Below, piece by piece: positions 13,385-21,866 of a stretch of DNA of 24,628 nucleotides (positions within the stretch are counted from its first letter, which is position 1; each line of letters opens with the position of its first letter). The notes below the pieces were generated by a model. That model made no database searches. It was not told where the DNA came from and worked only from the letters and a program-made list of their open reading frames with translations. The stretch is from JAJTFW01 sp046160245. GTDB taxonomy: Bacteria > Bacteroidota > Bacteroidia > AKYH767-A > OLB10. Location of the stretch: the NCBI GenBank assembly GCA_046160245.1, contig JBJXGU010000245.1, positions 1 through 24,628 on the forward strand. Direction: 5' to 3'. The position numbers and the translations under genes are program-made.

Positions 13385-15910
13385 ATGCAAGATAAATGTA
13401 TCATGCATCCTTTACTACAACGACAACTAGCAAAGTACTTTGGGAACCAACTTCCTAGCCATCCTGAAATGGATAGTTTCTTAGAAGCTATATCAGCTTC
13501 CTATGTCAAAGATGATATCAAGAATAAAACGATTGACAATATTTTTCAGTTATTCAAAGAAGAAACAAATGTTGAGAATGCAAATATTAAGCATGCGATC
13601 AATGAATCGAGTTTATCAGCAATCCTAGACAAGTCAGGAAAAATTATTTCCATCAATAAAAAATTAGAGATACTACTTAATTTAAAATCGGAAGATATCA
13701 CCAACCGATATACTTGGGATGTACTTTCCAATGATCAACATTCCTTACTTGAGCAGGCAAAAGATTTGCTTTTAACCGGTAAAACATGGCAAGGAGAAAT
13801 CAGATACGTCAACAAAAATGGGCAATCCATTTGGTTAGAAGGAACTGCCACTCCTATGATCAATCCAAATTCAAAAAAGACTGCCTATTTGCTACTTTTC
13901 AATGATATAACCACACGTAAAATTTACGAACAGGAAATCATCAAAAGCGAAAAAAAGAATCGTGATTTAATCAACTATAGCCAAGCTATTATTTGCACGC
14001 ATGATATGTCTGGCGTAATACTTTCTATGAATCCTGCTGGATGTGAAATACTCGAGTATGATGCAAACGAACTCATCGGAAAACGAATTTCCGATTTTAT
14101 TCCAGAGGAACATCGTGTACTTTTTCAAACAGAATATTTATCAAGCCTTCAACACAACAGTGTCAAGGAGGGAATTTTAAAAATTCTGAGCAAATCGAAC
14201 AACAGACTAAGCTTACTATATAAAAACTACAAAGTTACAGCAGAGGGACAAGAAGACTATGTCATTGCTTTTTCACAAGACATTACTAAGCGTTTATTAG
14301 CAGAAAATGAGTTAAAGAAAGCTAAGAATGCAGCAGAAGAATCCAATCGAATCAAAGAACTCTTTCTTGCCAACATGAGTCATGAAATAAAAACACCCAT
14401 GAATGGCATTGTAGGACTCACAAAACTTCTTCTTAAATCCCCTCTAAATGACCAACAACACAAATATGCTGATTCAGTGAAACAGAGTGCAGAAAATTTA
14501 CTTTTATTGTTCAACGATATATTTGACTTCAGTAAGCTTAAAGAAGGAAGAAGCAAACTTCGAAATGCGCCATTCGATTTAAGTAATATTTATTATAACC
14601 TAAATCATACCTTCAAATCCAATGCACAAAACAAGAAAATTGAGCTAATCAGTTTTATTGATGATGAAATTAATCCATTCTTGATTGGAGATGCCAACAA
14701 ACTTAATCAAGTATTGATGCATTTAATAAGTAATGCAATTAAATTTACTTCAAATGGTAAAATTATTATTTCGGCCGATCTAATTGCGGAAACCAGTTCA
14801 GATTGCCATATTCGTTTCTCTGTCTCTGATACAGGTATTGGAATTCAATCCAGCAAACTTAAAAGCATTTTTGAAGCTTTCACACAAGCCAACGATGAAT
14901 CGAGTCGACTACATGGTGGATTGGGACTTGGTTTAACCATAGTGAAAGACTTACTTACACTAATGAATAGCACTATTCAATTAGAAAGTGAATATGAAAA
15001 AGGAAGTACCTTTTCATTTGAATTGCTTCTTGAAAAGTCAAATCCAAATTCGTTAACTAGGGATACTTCGTCTCAAATGAGTATTGAAGGAACTTTAAAA
15101 GGAGTCAAGATTCTTATAGCAGAAGACAACCGCGTAAATCAACTTTTTGCATCAGAATTAATGACAGAATGGGGTGCATCTTATGACATTGCAGACAATG
15201 GTCAAATTGCGATTGAACTATACAACAAAAAGGACTATGACCTGATTTTAATGGACATTCAAATGCCCATTTTGGATGGAATTGACGCTACTCATATCAT
15301 CAGAAATCAATTCCCAACCCACAAGCAAAACATACCCATTATTGCCATCACTGCTAATGCAAAGACTGGAGATGAAGAAAAGTTCAGAGAGTATGGAATG
15401 AATGAGGTTGTTTTCAAACCGTATAGTTCGAACATACTGTACCATCTTATAAAACGACTCTTAGACAAAACCGATCAGAAAAGTGATATTAAAGATCCCG
15501 GCCCAAAGGTAACCGAACCCCTTGCTACTTTGCCGGATATTCAATTTGAACATGCCAGTTTACATGTTCTCCAAAGTTTTTCACGCGGAAAAGAAAGCTT
15601 CATTGTAAAAATGCTTCAAGCAATTATTGATACGATCCCTCCAACTATCAAAGAACTAAATCATGCAATTCAACAAGGGGATTGGATATCGGTGAATAAA
15701 TGTTCACACAAACTCATTCCTAATATGAATATGTCTGGTAATTCTTATTTAGAAACAGAGATGAAATGGATAGAAAATAATGCTAATGAAGAACAAGCAC
15801 ACCCTGAAATTATTAAAAAGTGGCCTATGATCAAGTTAGAAGTTGAGAAAACGCTCACAGAACTCAAGAAAGCAGATACTTTTTACAAAATCAGAACCTT
15901 TAACAAATAA
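13385..15910 (+). CDS. Soluble hybrid sensor histidine kinase (PAS-PAS-HisKA-HATPase-REC-Hpt)
   Basis: 841 residues and no obvious transmembrane stretch, so it should sense in the cytoplasm. After a short N-terminal helical region there are two PAS-like domains (about 65-182, ending in the GEIRYVNKNGQSIWLEG and LLLFNDITTRK strands, and about 190-305, ending AFSQDITKR). The dimerisation helix has the H-box MSHEIKTPMNG with H333. The ATPase domain has the N-box NAIKFT, DTGIGI and GGLGLGLTIV. A receiver domain (about 575-695) keeps the acidic pair E580-D581, phospho-acceptor D624 (MDIQMP) and the late FKP lysine. The C-terminal Hpt domain has H775 in SHKLIPNMNMSG. All phosphorelay residues are present. 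It opens an operon of response-regulator and polysaccharide genes and probably ends its relay on the next gene product. ATG at 13385 is used; ATG 13403 is possible. Confidence 0.93.
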   Translation: MQDKCIMHPLLQRQLAKYFGNQLPSHPEMDSFLEAISASYVKDDIKNKTIDNIFQLFKEETNVENANIKHAINESSLSAILDKSGKIISINKKLEILLNLKSEDITNRYTWDVLSNDQHSLLEQAKDLLLTGKTWQGEIRYVNKNGQSIWLEGTATPMINPNSKKTAYLLLFNDITTRKIYEQEIIKSEKKNRDLINYSQAIICTHDMSGVILSMNPAGCEILEYDANELIGKRISDFIPEEHRVLFQTEYLSSLQHNSVKEGILKILSKSNNRLSLLYKNYKVTAEGQEDYVIAFSQDITKRLLAENELKKAKNAAEESNRIKELFLANMSHEIKTPMNGIVGLTKLLLKSPLNDQQHKYADSVKQSAENLLLLFNDIFDFSKLKEGRSKLRNAPFDLSNIYYNLNHTFKSNAQNKKIELISFIDDEINPFLIGDANKLNQVLMHLISNAIKFTSNGKIIISADLIAETSSDCHIRFSVSDTGIGIQSSKLKSIFEAFTQANDESSRLHGGLGLGLTIVKDLLTLMNSTIQLESEYEKGSTFSFELLLEKSNPNSLTRDTSSQMSIEGTLKGVKILIAEDNRVNQLFASELMTEWGASYDIADNGQIAIELYNKKDYDLILMDIQMPILDGIDATHIIRNQFPTHKQNIPIIAITANAKTGDEEKFREYGMNEVVFKPYSSNILYHLIKRLLDKTDQKSDIKDPGPKVTEPLATLPDIQFEHASLHVLQSFSRGKESFIVKMLQAIIDTIPPTIKELNHAIQQGDWISVNKCSHKLIPNMNMSGNSYLETEMKWIENNANEEQAHPEIIKKWPMIKLEVEKTLTELKKADTFYKIRTFNK

Positions 15911-15941
15911 CTAACGTAAACACATCTTATATATTAGACCC

Positions 15942-16322
15942 ATGAAAAAGAGAATACTAGTAGTCGATGATGAATTAAGCATTCGAATGCTTCTGGATAA
16001 TTTCTTATCAGACGATTATACCGTTTTCACAAAAGACAATGGCTATGAAGCCATGAGCTGGATTAAAGAAGGAAACACTGCAGATCTAATCTTAGTGGAT
16101 ATTGATATGCCCATGATTAATGGATACGAACTCACCGAGAATATTCGAAAGCAAACTGGCATGCAAACAGTTCCAATCATCATGTTATCTAGTAAACAAA
16201 AGAGTGAGGATCGAATTAAATCCTTTTCAGCCGGAGCAGATGATTATCTTCAAAAGCCCTTTAATCCTGAGGAATTACTAGTAAGAATTCAGTCCATATT
16301 TAGAAGATCACAAGCAGCATAA
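15942..16322 (+). CDS. Single-domain response regulator (stand-alone receiver)
   Basis: 126 residues, a receiver domain only. Acidic residues D9-D10 in VVDDE, phospho-acceptor D53 in VDIDMP, S83 at the switch position in IIMLSS and K105 in QKPF are all in place, so it should accept a phosphoryl group, most likely from the Hpt domain of the kinase encoded 31 bases upstream. It has no DNA-binding or enzymatic output domain, so its effect must be through protein contact. The neighbouring gene encodes a receiver-like domain fused to a sugar transferase, which makes that enzyme a natural partner (inference). ATG is preceded by no strong ribosome site, as is usual here. Confidence 0.93.
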   Translation: MKKRILVVDDELSIRMLLDNFLSDDYTVFTKDNGYEAMSWIKEGNTADLILVDIDMPMINGYELTENIRKQTGMQTVPIIMLSSKQKSEDRIKSFSAGADDYLQKPFNPEELLVRIQSIFRRSQAA

Positions 16323-16339
16323 ATAAAGAGTACTAAAGA

Positions 16340-17476
16340 ATGAAAGTAATTTATATCCATCCGCAAGTTGCTGCTCAGGAAAAAATAGCCGAAGCTTTTC
16401 CAAAGCATCAGGTAAAATGTTTCGCAGATCTTGAGGTCGCATTTGATTTTATGCGCAACGATCATATTCCTGATATTCTTGTAACACCGGTTTATACGCC
16501 GCAAGAAATAGCAGGTGAAACGATGAAAATTATTCGTTCAAAGCCTGCATTCAGAAAGACCATTATCATTGGTTACTCTGATAAACCAGATCGCTCTAAC
16601 CTTACTCAATTTTTAAATGCTGGTTATTTAGATGTGGTCGCTACAGAAAAAGTAGTGACGACGGTATTTCAAGTTATTCACTTGTTTACGCATAAACATG
16701 GTAGATATTCCTTGCTTTCATTGTATAGTAGAAGAAGTTTAATTGTTAAGAGATTAATTGACATTAGTTTTTCTTCGGTAGTTCTTTTGATGGCTTCTCC
16801 AGTACTTTTACTTACCGCTATCGCCATTCGACTTGAATCGAAAGGACCTATTATGTATCGTTCAAAACGAGTTGGATCAAATTACAAAATTTTTGATTTA
16901 TTAAAATTCAGAACTATGATTCCCGGTGCCGACAAAAGCATCGGAAATATGACACATCTCAATTTGTATGCAGATGGTCCTTCTATGGAAATTCCAACCA
17001 CTTGTCCTGATTGTGAACGAATAGGCAAAGCCTGTTCTCCCATCATTTACGCAGACAATAAACAATATTGTGAGAATTTTTATTTCTTTTTACAAGATGT
17101 AGAAAAGCAAGGAATCTTCTTTAAAGCAAAAAATGACCCTCGTATTTCACGTGTCGGAAAATTCTTACGAAATTCTTCCATTGACGAACTACCTCAATTG
17201 CTAAATATTCTAAAAGGTGATATGTCATTGGTGGGTAATCGCCCACTTCCACTTTACGAAGCCGAATTATTAACTACCGACAACAGGGCATTTCGTTTTC
17301 TTGCTCCAGCTGGTTTAACTGGTCTATGGCAAGTAACTAAGCGTGGCAAAAAGGATATGTCAGAAGAAGAAAGAATCGCGCTAGATAACAATTATGCACT
17401 TAATCATTCCATCCTATTAGATATCAAAATTATTTTGAAGACTTTTCCTGCGATGTTACAAAGTGAAAACGTATAG
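16340..17476 (+). CDS. Priming sugar-phosphate transferase fused to a receiver-like domain
   Basis: 378 residues. The C-terminal part (about 133-378) is a bacterial sugar transferase of the WcaJ/PglC type, which starts a repeat unit by moving a sugar phosphate from a nucleotide sugar to undecaprenyl phosphate. It shows a basic lead RRSLIVKRLIDI, a membrane segment (about 143-165), FDLLKFRTM (185-193), KNDPRISRVGKFLR (264-277), the catalytic IDELPQL with D282-E283, and GDMSLVGNRP. Between FRTM and KNDPR lies an extra stretch with four cysteines (C222, C225, C232, C244). The N-terminus (1-115) has the alternating strand/helix pattern of a receiver, but the phospho-acceptor position in ILVTPVYTP is T49, and the acidic pair is missing (YIHPQ). 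It is therefore a pseudo-receiver in place of the multi-TM N-terminal half of large family members. It lies 17 bases after the response regulator gene. Confidence 0.88.
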   Translation: MKVIYIHPQVAAQEKIAEAFPKHQVKCFADLEVAFDFMRNDHIPDILVTPVYTPQEIAGETMKIIRSKPAFRKTIIIGYSDKPDRSNLTQFLNAGYLDVVATEKVVTTVFQVIHLFTHKHGRYSLLSLYSRRSLIVKRLIDISFSSVVLLMASPVLLLTAIAIRLESKGPIMYRSKRVGSNYKIFDLLKFRTMIPGADKSIGNMTHLNLYADGPSMEIPTTCPDCERIGKACSPIIYADNKQYCENFYFFLQDVEKQGIFFKAKNDPRISRVGKFLRNSSIDELPQLLNILKGDMSLVGNRPLPLYEAELLTTDNRAFRFLAPAGLTGLWQVTKRGKKDMSEEERIALDNNYALNHSILLDIKIILKTFPAMLQSENV

Positions 17477-17478
17477 TC

Positions 17479-18288
17479 ATGTCACTCAAAGGGGAATATT
17501 TCCTTTCAATCGCCATTACCATTCTACTTGGATTCTCAACTTTTCAGATTGCATGTGCACAGGCTACAGAAAAAGAAAATGAGAATGATTTAGCATTAAT
17601 CGTAACCAATGGAGATCATACGGCCATAAAAACCATCGATCTCACCAAAGACTTAAAAGATCAAATCGTATCCTTAGATAGTCTTATTACTATTGCTACT
17701 TTTTATAGTCCAACGATGAAAGCACAAGATGCGTTAATTCAAGCGGGCTCTCAACAAATAAAATTTGCTCGCCGAGAATGGCAAAATGGCGTATTTGGAA
17801 CTTTTACGCAGTCATTGGGTAATCAAAATTCGTTTTATAACACGAATCAAGAGCCCGAAGCGATTCAATCGGCTACCGTTCAAACAGGATATAGATTAGC
17901 ATTGAATGTTAATATTCCATTATTCCTACTTTTTGGAAGAACGAGTAGAATTAATATTTATAAACAAGAGTTAGAGGGTCGACGACAAACATGGGAAAAA
18001 ATCAAATTGGATGTATCCCGGCAGGTCGTTGTTGAGTATAACAATATGTTGACAGCACATCGAATGATGATGATAGCAAGCGCTTCGCGTGGTACCAGTA
18101 GATTATTATTGGACATGGCAGATAAACAGTTCTCTCAAGGAGACATCTCCATTGCCGATTTCTCATCCATTTCAGCGATTGCTACAAAAGCTGAAACTGA
18201 TTATGAATTCTCCAGAAGGGAATTTTATACCAGCTTTCAACAACTAGAAAAATTATTGGGAAAGCGATTAGATACCTTAGTTAGATAA
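17479..18288 (+). CDS. Short TolC-like outer-membrane protein (single OEP repeat)
   Basis: 269 residues. A signal peptide ends at ACA-Q (about residue 27); a lipobox reading is less convincing because the -3 residue is Q. The rest resembles one half of an outer-membrane efflux (TolC/OEP) protein. SLDSLITIATFYSPTMKAQD begins the first long helix, strands follow around 94-155 (GVFGTFTQSLGNQ, GYRLALNVNIPLFLLFGR), and a second long helical pair ends in the FSRREFYTSFQQLEKLLGKRL tail. Ordinary TolC proteins carry two such repeats and exceed 400 residues. It sits between the priming transferase (2-base gap) and the copolymerase (1-base gap), where an outer-membrane exporter of the Wza type would be expected. 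A role as the outer-membrane part of the polysaccharide exporter is inference. Confidence 0.7.
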   Translation: MSLKGEYFLSIAITILLGFSTFQIACAQATEKENENDLALIVTNGDHTAIKTIDLTKDLKDQIVSLDSLITIATFYSPTMKAQDALIQAGSQQIKFARREWQNGVFGTFTQSLGNQNSFYNTNQEPEAIQSATVQTGYRLALNVNIPLFLLFGRTSRINIYKQELEGRRQTWEKIKLDVSRQVVVEYNNMLTAHRMMMIASASRGTSRLLLDMADKQFSQGDISIADFSSISAIATKAETDYEFSRREFYTSFQQLEKLLGKRLDTLVR

Positions 18289-18289
18289 A

Positions 18290-20479
18290 GTGAACCTTCT
18301 TGAATTCATTCGGATTATATTTCGAAACTGGAAACTTCTAGTTTTGTTCCCGCTCTTTACAGCGGGTGTCGTGTTTTTTCTAACCCGTAATACAAAAAAG
18401 GAATATGTATCCAATACACAAGTTTACACCGGAATTGCCAGTGGTTACGGGATTACATCTGGAGAAGACGATCGAATAGATTATTTTGCTGTTAACAATG
18501 CGTTTGACAATTTAATGGCGACCATCAAATCTAGGGAGTCCATTGAAGAAGTTGGTATGCGGTTACTCGCAAAGCATTTGCTCATTAAAGAACCAAGTTA
18601 TAAAGAAATTTCCGAAGAAAATTTTAATAAAATTCATGAGTCGATTCCAGATTCATTGCGATTAAAATTGATCGTGAAAGGATCGGAAGATCTCACTTTT
18701 TTTAAGATTGAAAGTTTTAAGAAAGCTAAATTTAATAATGAGATCGTACAACTGCTGACGGAACCCGGCAGCATTTATAGTTTAGATGTCATTTCATCGA
18801 ATATGAGTGCTATGAGAAAGCAATCCAGCGACATGATTGAAATTTCTTATAAAAGCAATGATCCTGCAGTCTGCCAACAAACACTTCAATTCATAGTGGA
18901 TGTTGTGATATCCCGATACAAAGGCATCAAAGGACAAGAGACCAATAATGTGGTTAAATATTTTGAAGACCAACTCCGACTAGCTGCGCTGCATTTACGA
19001 CAGTCTGAAGACAGATTGAGAGACTATAGTTCTCAGAATAAAATCATCAATTATTACGAACAAGCCAAATTCGTGGCTGAATCGAAAGAAGATGTTACTG
19101 CAGACTATCAAAAGCAAGAAGAAGCATTAGATGCTTCTAGTGCAGCATTAAAGAAAGTAGAGCAGAAAATTGAGATGAAGAAAAACATTCTCGAAGTGAA
19201 CGCAAAACTTTCTCAACTTAGAGAACAACTCTCCGAATTGACCTATAAAATTGCGAATGCTGAATTATACAATGAAGATCGAGAATTGTTAAGCAAACAC
19301 CGTGCAGAATCTGAAAGATTAAAGAAATCCATAAAAGAGGAAATTGAAAGTCAATATAAATGGAATAATACACCGGAAGGATTGCCTCGTATGAGTATAT
19401 TGAACGAATGGTTGAGTAATTACCTTGCTGTGGATGAGAATGAGGCGAAATTGAAAGTAATTGCAAAACGCCTTGAGAGTTTTGATGGCATTTACAAGGA
19501 ACTCGCTCCTATTGGCTCTAACTTAAAGCGAATCGAACGTGAAGTTGACATCAATGAAAAAGAATATTTAAGTGTATTGCATGGACTCAATCTGGCTAAA
19601 TTACGTCAGCAAAGTTTAGAAATGTCGAACAACTTAAGCATAACAGATTTCCCATTTCTTCCGTTAAAACCGCAACCATCAAAGAGAACTATTTTAGTGA
19701 TTATGGCCTTTGTGGCTACTTTCATTCTTTCTTTGGCAGTTATCATAGCAAAAACACTCTTAGGAAAGACCGTACAAAGCACAGTCCGCGCCGAGAAATT
19801 CACCGGACTTAAATTCTTAAGTGCATTTCCGAATTTTGATACCATCGATAAATTGGTCATTGTAGAAGAATTGAATAAATCTATACTTTCTCATTTTCGC
19901 TCCAATTTTATTGTTCAAAACAAGGATGAATTCAACAAAGAGAATGAGCCTGTCATTATTACACTATCCAGTATCAAAAAGGGAGAAGGAAAAACTTTTG
20001 TAGGAAAGAACATTGTAAACAAATTCACTGAATATTATAGCTCCATTTTATATCTAAGTACAAGCGATTTATCCTTTGTCAATCCTATTAAAGTTAAAGG
20101 TCAACGTTACGCTCAGGACGAGAATTTTCAAAATTCAAAAAATATATCCGACTGGCTCTTGAAGATTGGGGTTAAGAAATCGGATTATCACATCATCATC
20201 ATCGAATTAGAAGAGCTCAGCAAATTTTCTGTTCCGGACACACTACTTAATGGTGTTCATTCTAATTTATTTTTACTTTCCGCAGAACGTGTATGGTCGG
20301 AATCAGACTCTAGGGCGTTGAATTTATTTACCAGTATAATCGACAAAAAACCTGTAATTCTACTGAATTTTGTTGATTTGGACCGGATGGAAGCCATTAT
20401 TGGAGAAATTCCTAAGAGAAGAAGTAATGCCAGAAGGATTGCCAAGCGAGTTGTAACATTTGACTTCCGACGAACGTAA
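18290..20479 (+). CDS. Wzc/GumC-like polysaccharide copolymerase with degenerate tyrosine-kinase domain
   Basis: 729 residues, GTG start one base after the preceding stop. The N-terminal Wzz-type domain has TM1 at about 16-32 and a long periplasmic coiled coil (about 215-450, rich in E/K/L/Q). TM2 is at about 467-486, preceded by the proline-rich FPFLPLKPQPSKR. The cytoplasmic part keeps a Walker A of the BY-kinase type (GEGKT, 565-569). The Walker A' region reads ILYLSTSDLS instead of a DxD-containing motif. The Walker B region reads YHIIIIELEEL, with E639 at the usual Asp. The C-terminus (RRSNARRIAKRVVTFDFRRT) is basic and has no tyrosine cluster. It should set chain length and couple polymerisation to export, but probably does not autophosphorylate on a tyrosine tail. 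Overlap or tight spacing with the flippase gene. Confidence 0.85.
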   Translation: MNLLEFIRIIFRNWKLLVLFPLFTAGVVFFLTRNTKKEYVSNTQVYTGIASGYGITSGEDDRIDYFAVNNAFDNLMATIKSRESIEEVGMRLLAKHLLIKEPSYKEISEENFNKIHESIPDSLRLKLIVKGSEDLTFFKIESFKKAKFNNEIVQLLTEPGSIYSLDVISSNMSAMRKQSSDMIEISYKSNDPAVCQQTLQFIVDVVISRYKGIKGQETNNVVKYFEDQLRLAALHLRQSEDRLRDYSSQNKIINYYEQAKFVAESKEDVTADYQKQEEALDASSAALKKVEQKIEMKKNILEVNAKLSQLREQLSELTYKIANAELYNEDRELLSKHRAESERLKKSIKEEIESQYKWNNTPEGLPRMSILNEWLSNYLAVDENEAKLKVIAKRLESFDGIYKELAPIGSNLKRIEREVDINEKEYLSVLHGLNLAKLRQQSLEMSNNLSITDFPFLPLKPQPSKRTILVIMAFVATFILSLAVIIAKTLLGKTVQSTVRAEKFTGLKFLSAFPNFDTIDKLVIVEELNKSILSHFRSNFIVQNKDEFNKENEPVIITLSSIKKGEGKTFVGKNIVNKFTEYYSSILYLSTSDLSFVNPIKVKGQRYAQDENFQNSKNISDWLLKIGVKKSDYHIIIIELEELSKFSVPDTLLNGVHSNLFLLSAERVWSESDSRALNLFTSIIDKKPVILLNFVDLDRMEAIIGEIPKRRSNARRIAKRVVTFDFRRT

Positions 20480-20507
20480 AGAACTACAATCACCAAATTG
20501 TAGCAAC

Positions 20508-21866
20508 GTGTCGAAAATACTAGGAAAATTCATAAAAAATAGTCACACCTTATCCTTAGCTGGAAATATAACCAATGCTATTCTTGGATTTGGGAGTTTG
20601 GCTTTAGTAGCACGATTACTTTCAAAAGATGATATGGGAGCATGGTTTATGTTCCTGACTGCTTATGTTTTCTCCGATTTGTTAAGAGCCGGAATCATTC
20701 ATACCTCGTTGATTCGTTTTGCTGCTTCTGCAGAAAAAGAACAGTTCGGAGAAGTGGCAGGATCGGGTTGGTTAATCAGTATCATCACCACACTTATTTT
20801 ATCGATTGTAACCATACTCGCTGATATTTTCTTTTCACATTTAATTTCCAACGAAGGATTCAAGCTATTTCTATCTTGGTATTGGCTCGCTGCTCTCACC
20901 ACTTTACCCTTTAATTATGCAGCTTGGTTATTGCAATCAAGATCTTCCTTTGAAAAAGTACTCTACATTCGTCTCCTAAATCAACTCAGTTTTATTGCTT
21001 TCATTTTAGTTGCTTTAATCACACAAACGAGCAGCGTAGAAATAGTTTTAGCTGGATTTATTTTCTCAGGATTACTGCCAAGTGCAATTTCATTATGGAC
21101 AGGATGGTCGATGATCGGTACTGTTCGATTAGCTACAAAGAAAATGATGAAGGACCTCTTCAACTTTGGAAAGTTCAGCATGGGAACCATGATGGGATCT
21201 AATTTATTGAGAAGTTCAGATACACTAATTATAGGATTCATGCTAAGTGCTCGTGCGCTTGCGTCCTATAGCATTTCCTTAAAGTTAATCGAAGTAATAG
21301 AAATTTTACTGCGTAGCTTTGCTGTATCGGCTATGCCCATTATGTCAAAATTTAGAACTCCTGACAAGAAACTTGAATTAAGAGCAATATTTTACAAATA
21401 CACTGGTTTATTAAGTTTTGTTTTACTTCCATTTATTATTGGAAGCATATTATTCGCCGACTCCCTCGTTGTACTTTTAGGTGGAGCGCAATATGCAGAA
21501 TCAGCACATGTATTAAGGATTCTGGCGGTTTACACAGCCTTCCTTCCACTCGATCGTTTCAGTGGAATCACTTTAGATATCATAGGAAAGCCCTATTTAA
21601 ATTTTATAAAAGTTATTCTGATGCTCATTGTGAATGTGACCGGCGATATTATCGCGATCCATTATTTTGGAACTATTGGAAGTATCGCAGCGGTTTCCAT
21701 TCTCACTTTCTTAACAGGGGTCATCTTTGGAAATTATTTCTTGAAAAAGTATTTGAATCATTCTATCAAAGAAACGCTTTCCACCGGTTTCAATACGTTG
21801 ATGGATATGGCTCGTTCCGTAAAAGACAGATTTAAATTAATGAGGATTGGTAATTCCGCATCCTAA
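20508..21866 (+). CDS. Wzx-like oligosaccharide flippase
   Basis: About 452 residues with some 12-14 hydrophobic segments, of the polysaccharide flippase (MOP superfamily) type: SLAGNITNAILGFGSLALVA followed by RLLSKDDMGAWFMFL at the N-terminus, FGKFSMGTMMGSNLLRSSDT near the middle, and a pseudo-repeat in the second half. It would flip undecaprenyl-linked repeat units across the inner membrane. The start is uncertain: GTG at 20508 (28 bases after the copolymerase stop) is preferred because it begins directly before the first helix. A TTG at 20460 in the same frame would add 16 polar residues and overlap the upstream gene by 20 bases. No ATG is available upstream of residue Met in DDMG. The family is clear, the sugar is not. 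Confidence 0.85.
   Translation: MSKILGKFIKNSHTLSLAGNITNAILGFGSLALVARLLSKDDMGAWFMFLTAYVFSDLLRAGIIHTSLIRFAASAEKEQFGEVAGSGWLISIITTLILSIVTILADIFFSHLISNEGFKLFLSWYWLAALTTLPFNYAAWLLQSRSSFEKVLYIRLLNQLSFIAFILVALITQTSSVEIVLAGFIFSGLLPSAISLWTGWSMIGTVRLATKKMMKDLFNFGKFSMGTMMGSNLLRSSDTLIIGFMLSARALASYSISLKLIEVIEILLRSFAVSAMPIMSKFRTPDKKLELRAIFYKYTGLLSFVLLPFIIGSILFADSLVVLLGGAQYAESAHVLRILAVYTAFLPLDRFSGITLDIIGKPYLNFIKVILMLIVNVTGDIIAIHYFGTIGSIAAVSILTFLTGVIFGNYFLKKYLNHSIKETLSTGFNTLMDMARSVKDRFKLMRIGNSAS

Noticed and set aside
15942..16322. Stand-alone receiver as a truncated DNA-binding response regulator
   Set aside because: A clean stop, full receiver length and an intact start of the next gene 17 bases later show no trace of a lost output domain.
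17479..17565. Lipoprotein signal at the TolC-like protein (IAC at residues 24-26)
   Set aside because: The -3 position is Q, which fits a lipobox poorly, while ACA-Q fits ordinary signal peptidase cleavage.
20187..20202. Short ATC repeat in the copolymerase gene as a phase-variable tract
   Set aside because: It is a trinucleotide run of about four units coding for the isoleucines of a beta strand; slippage would not shift the frame.
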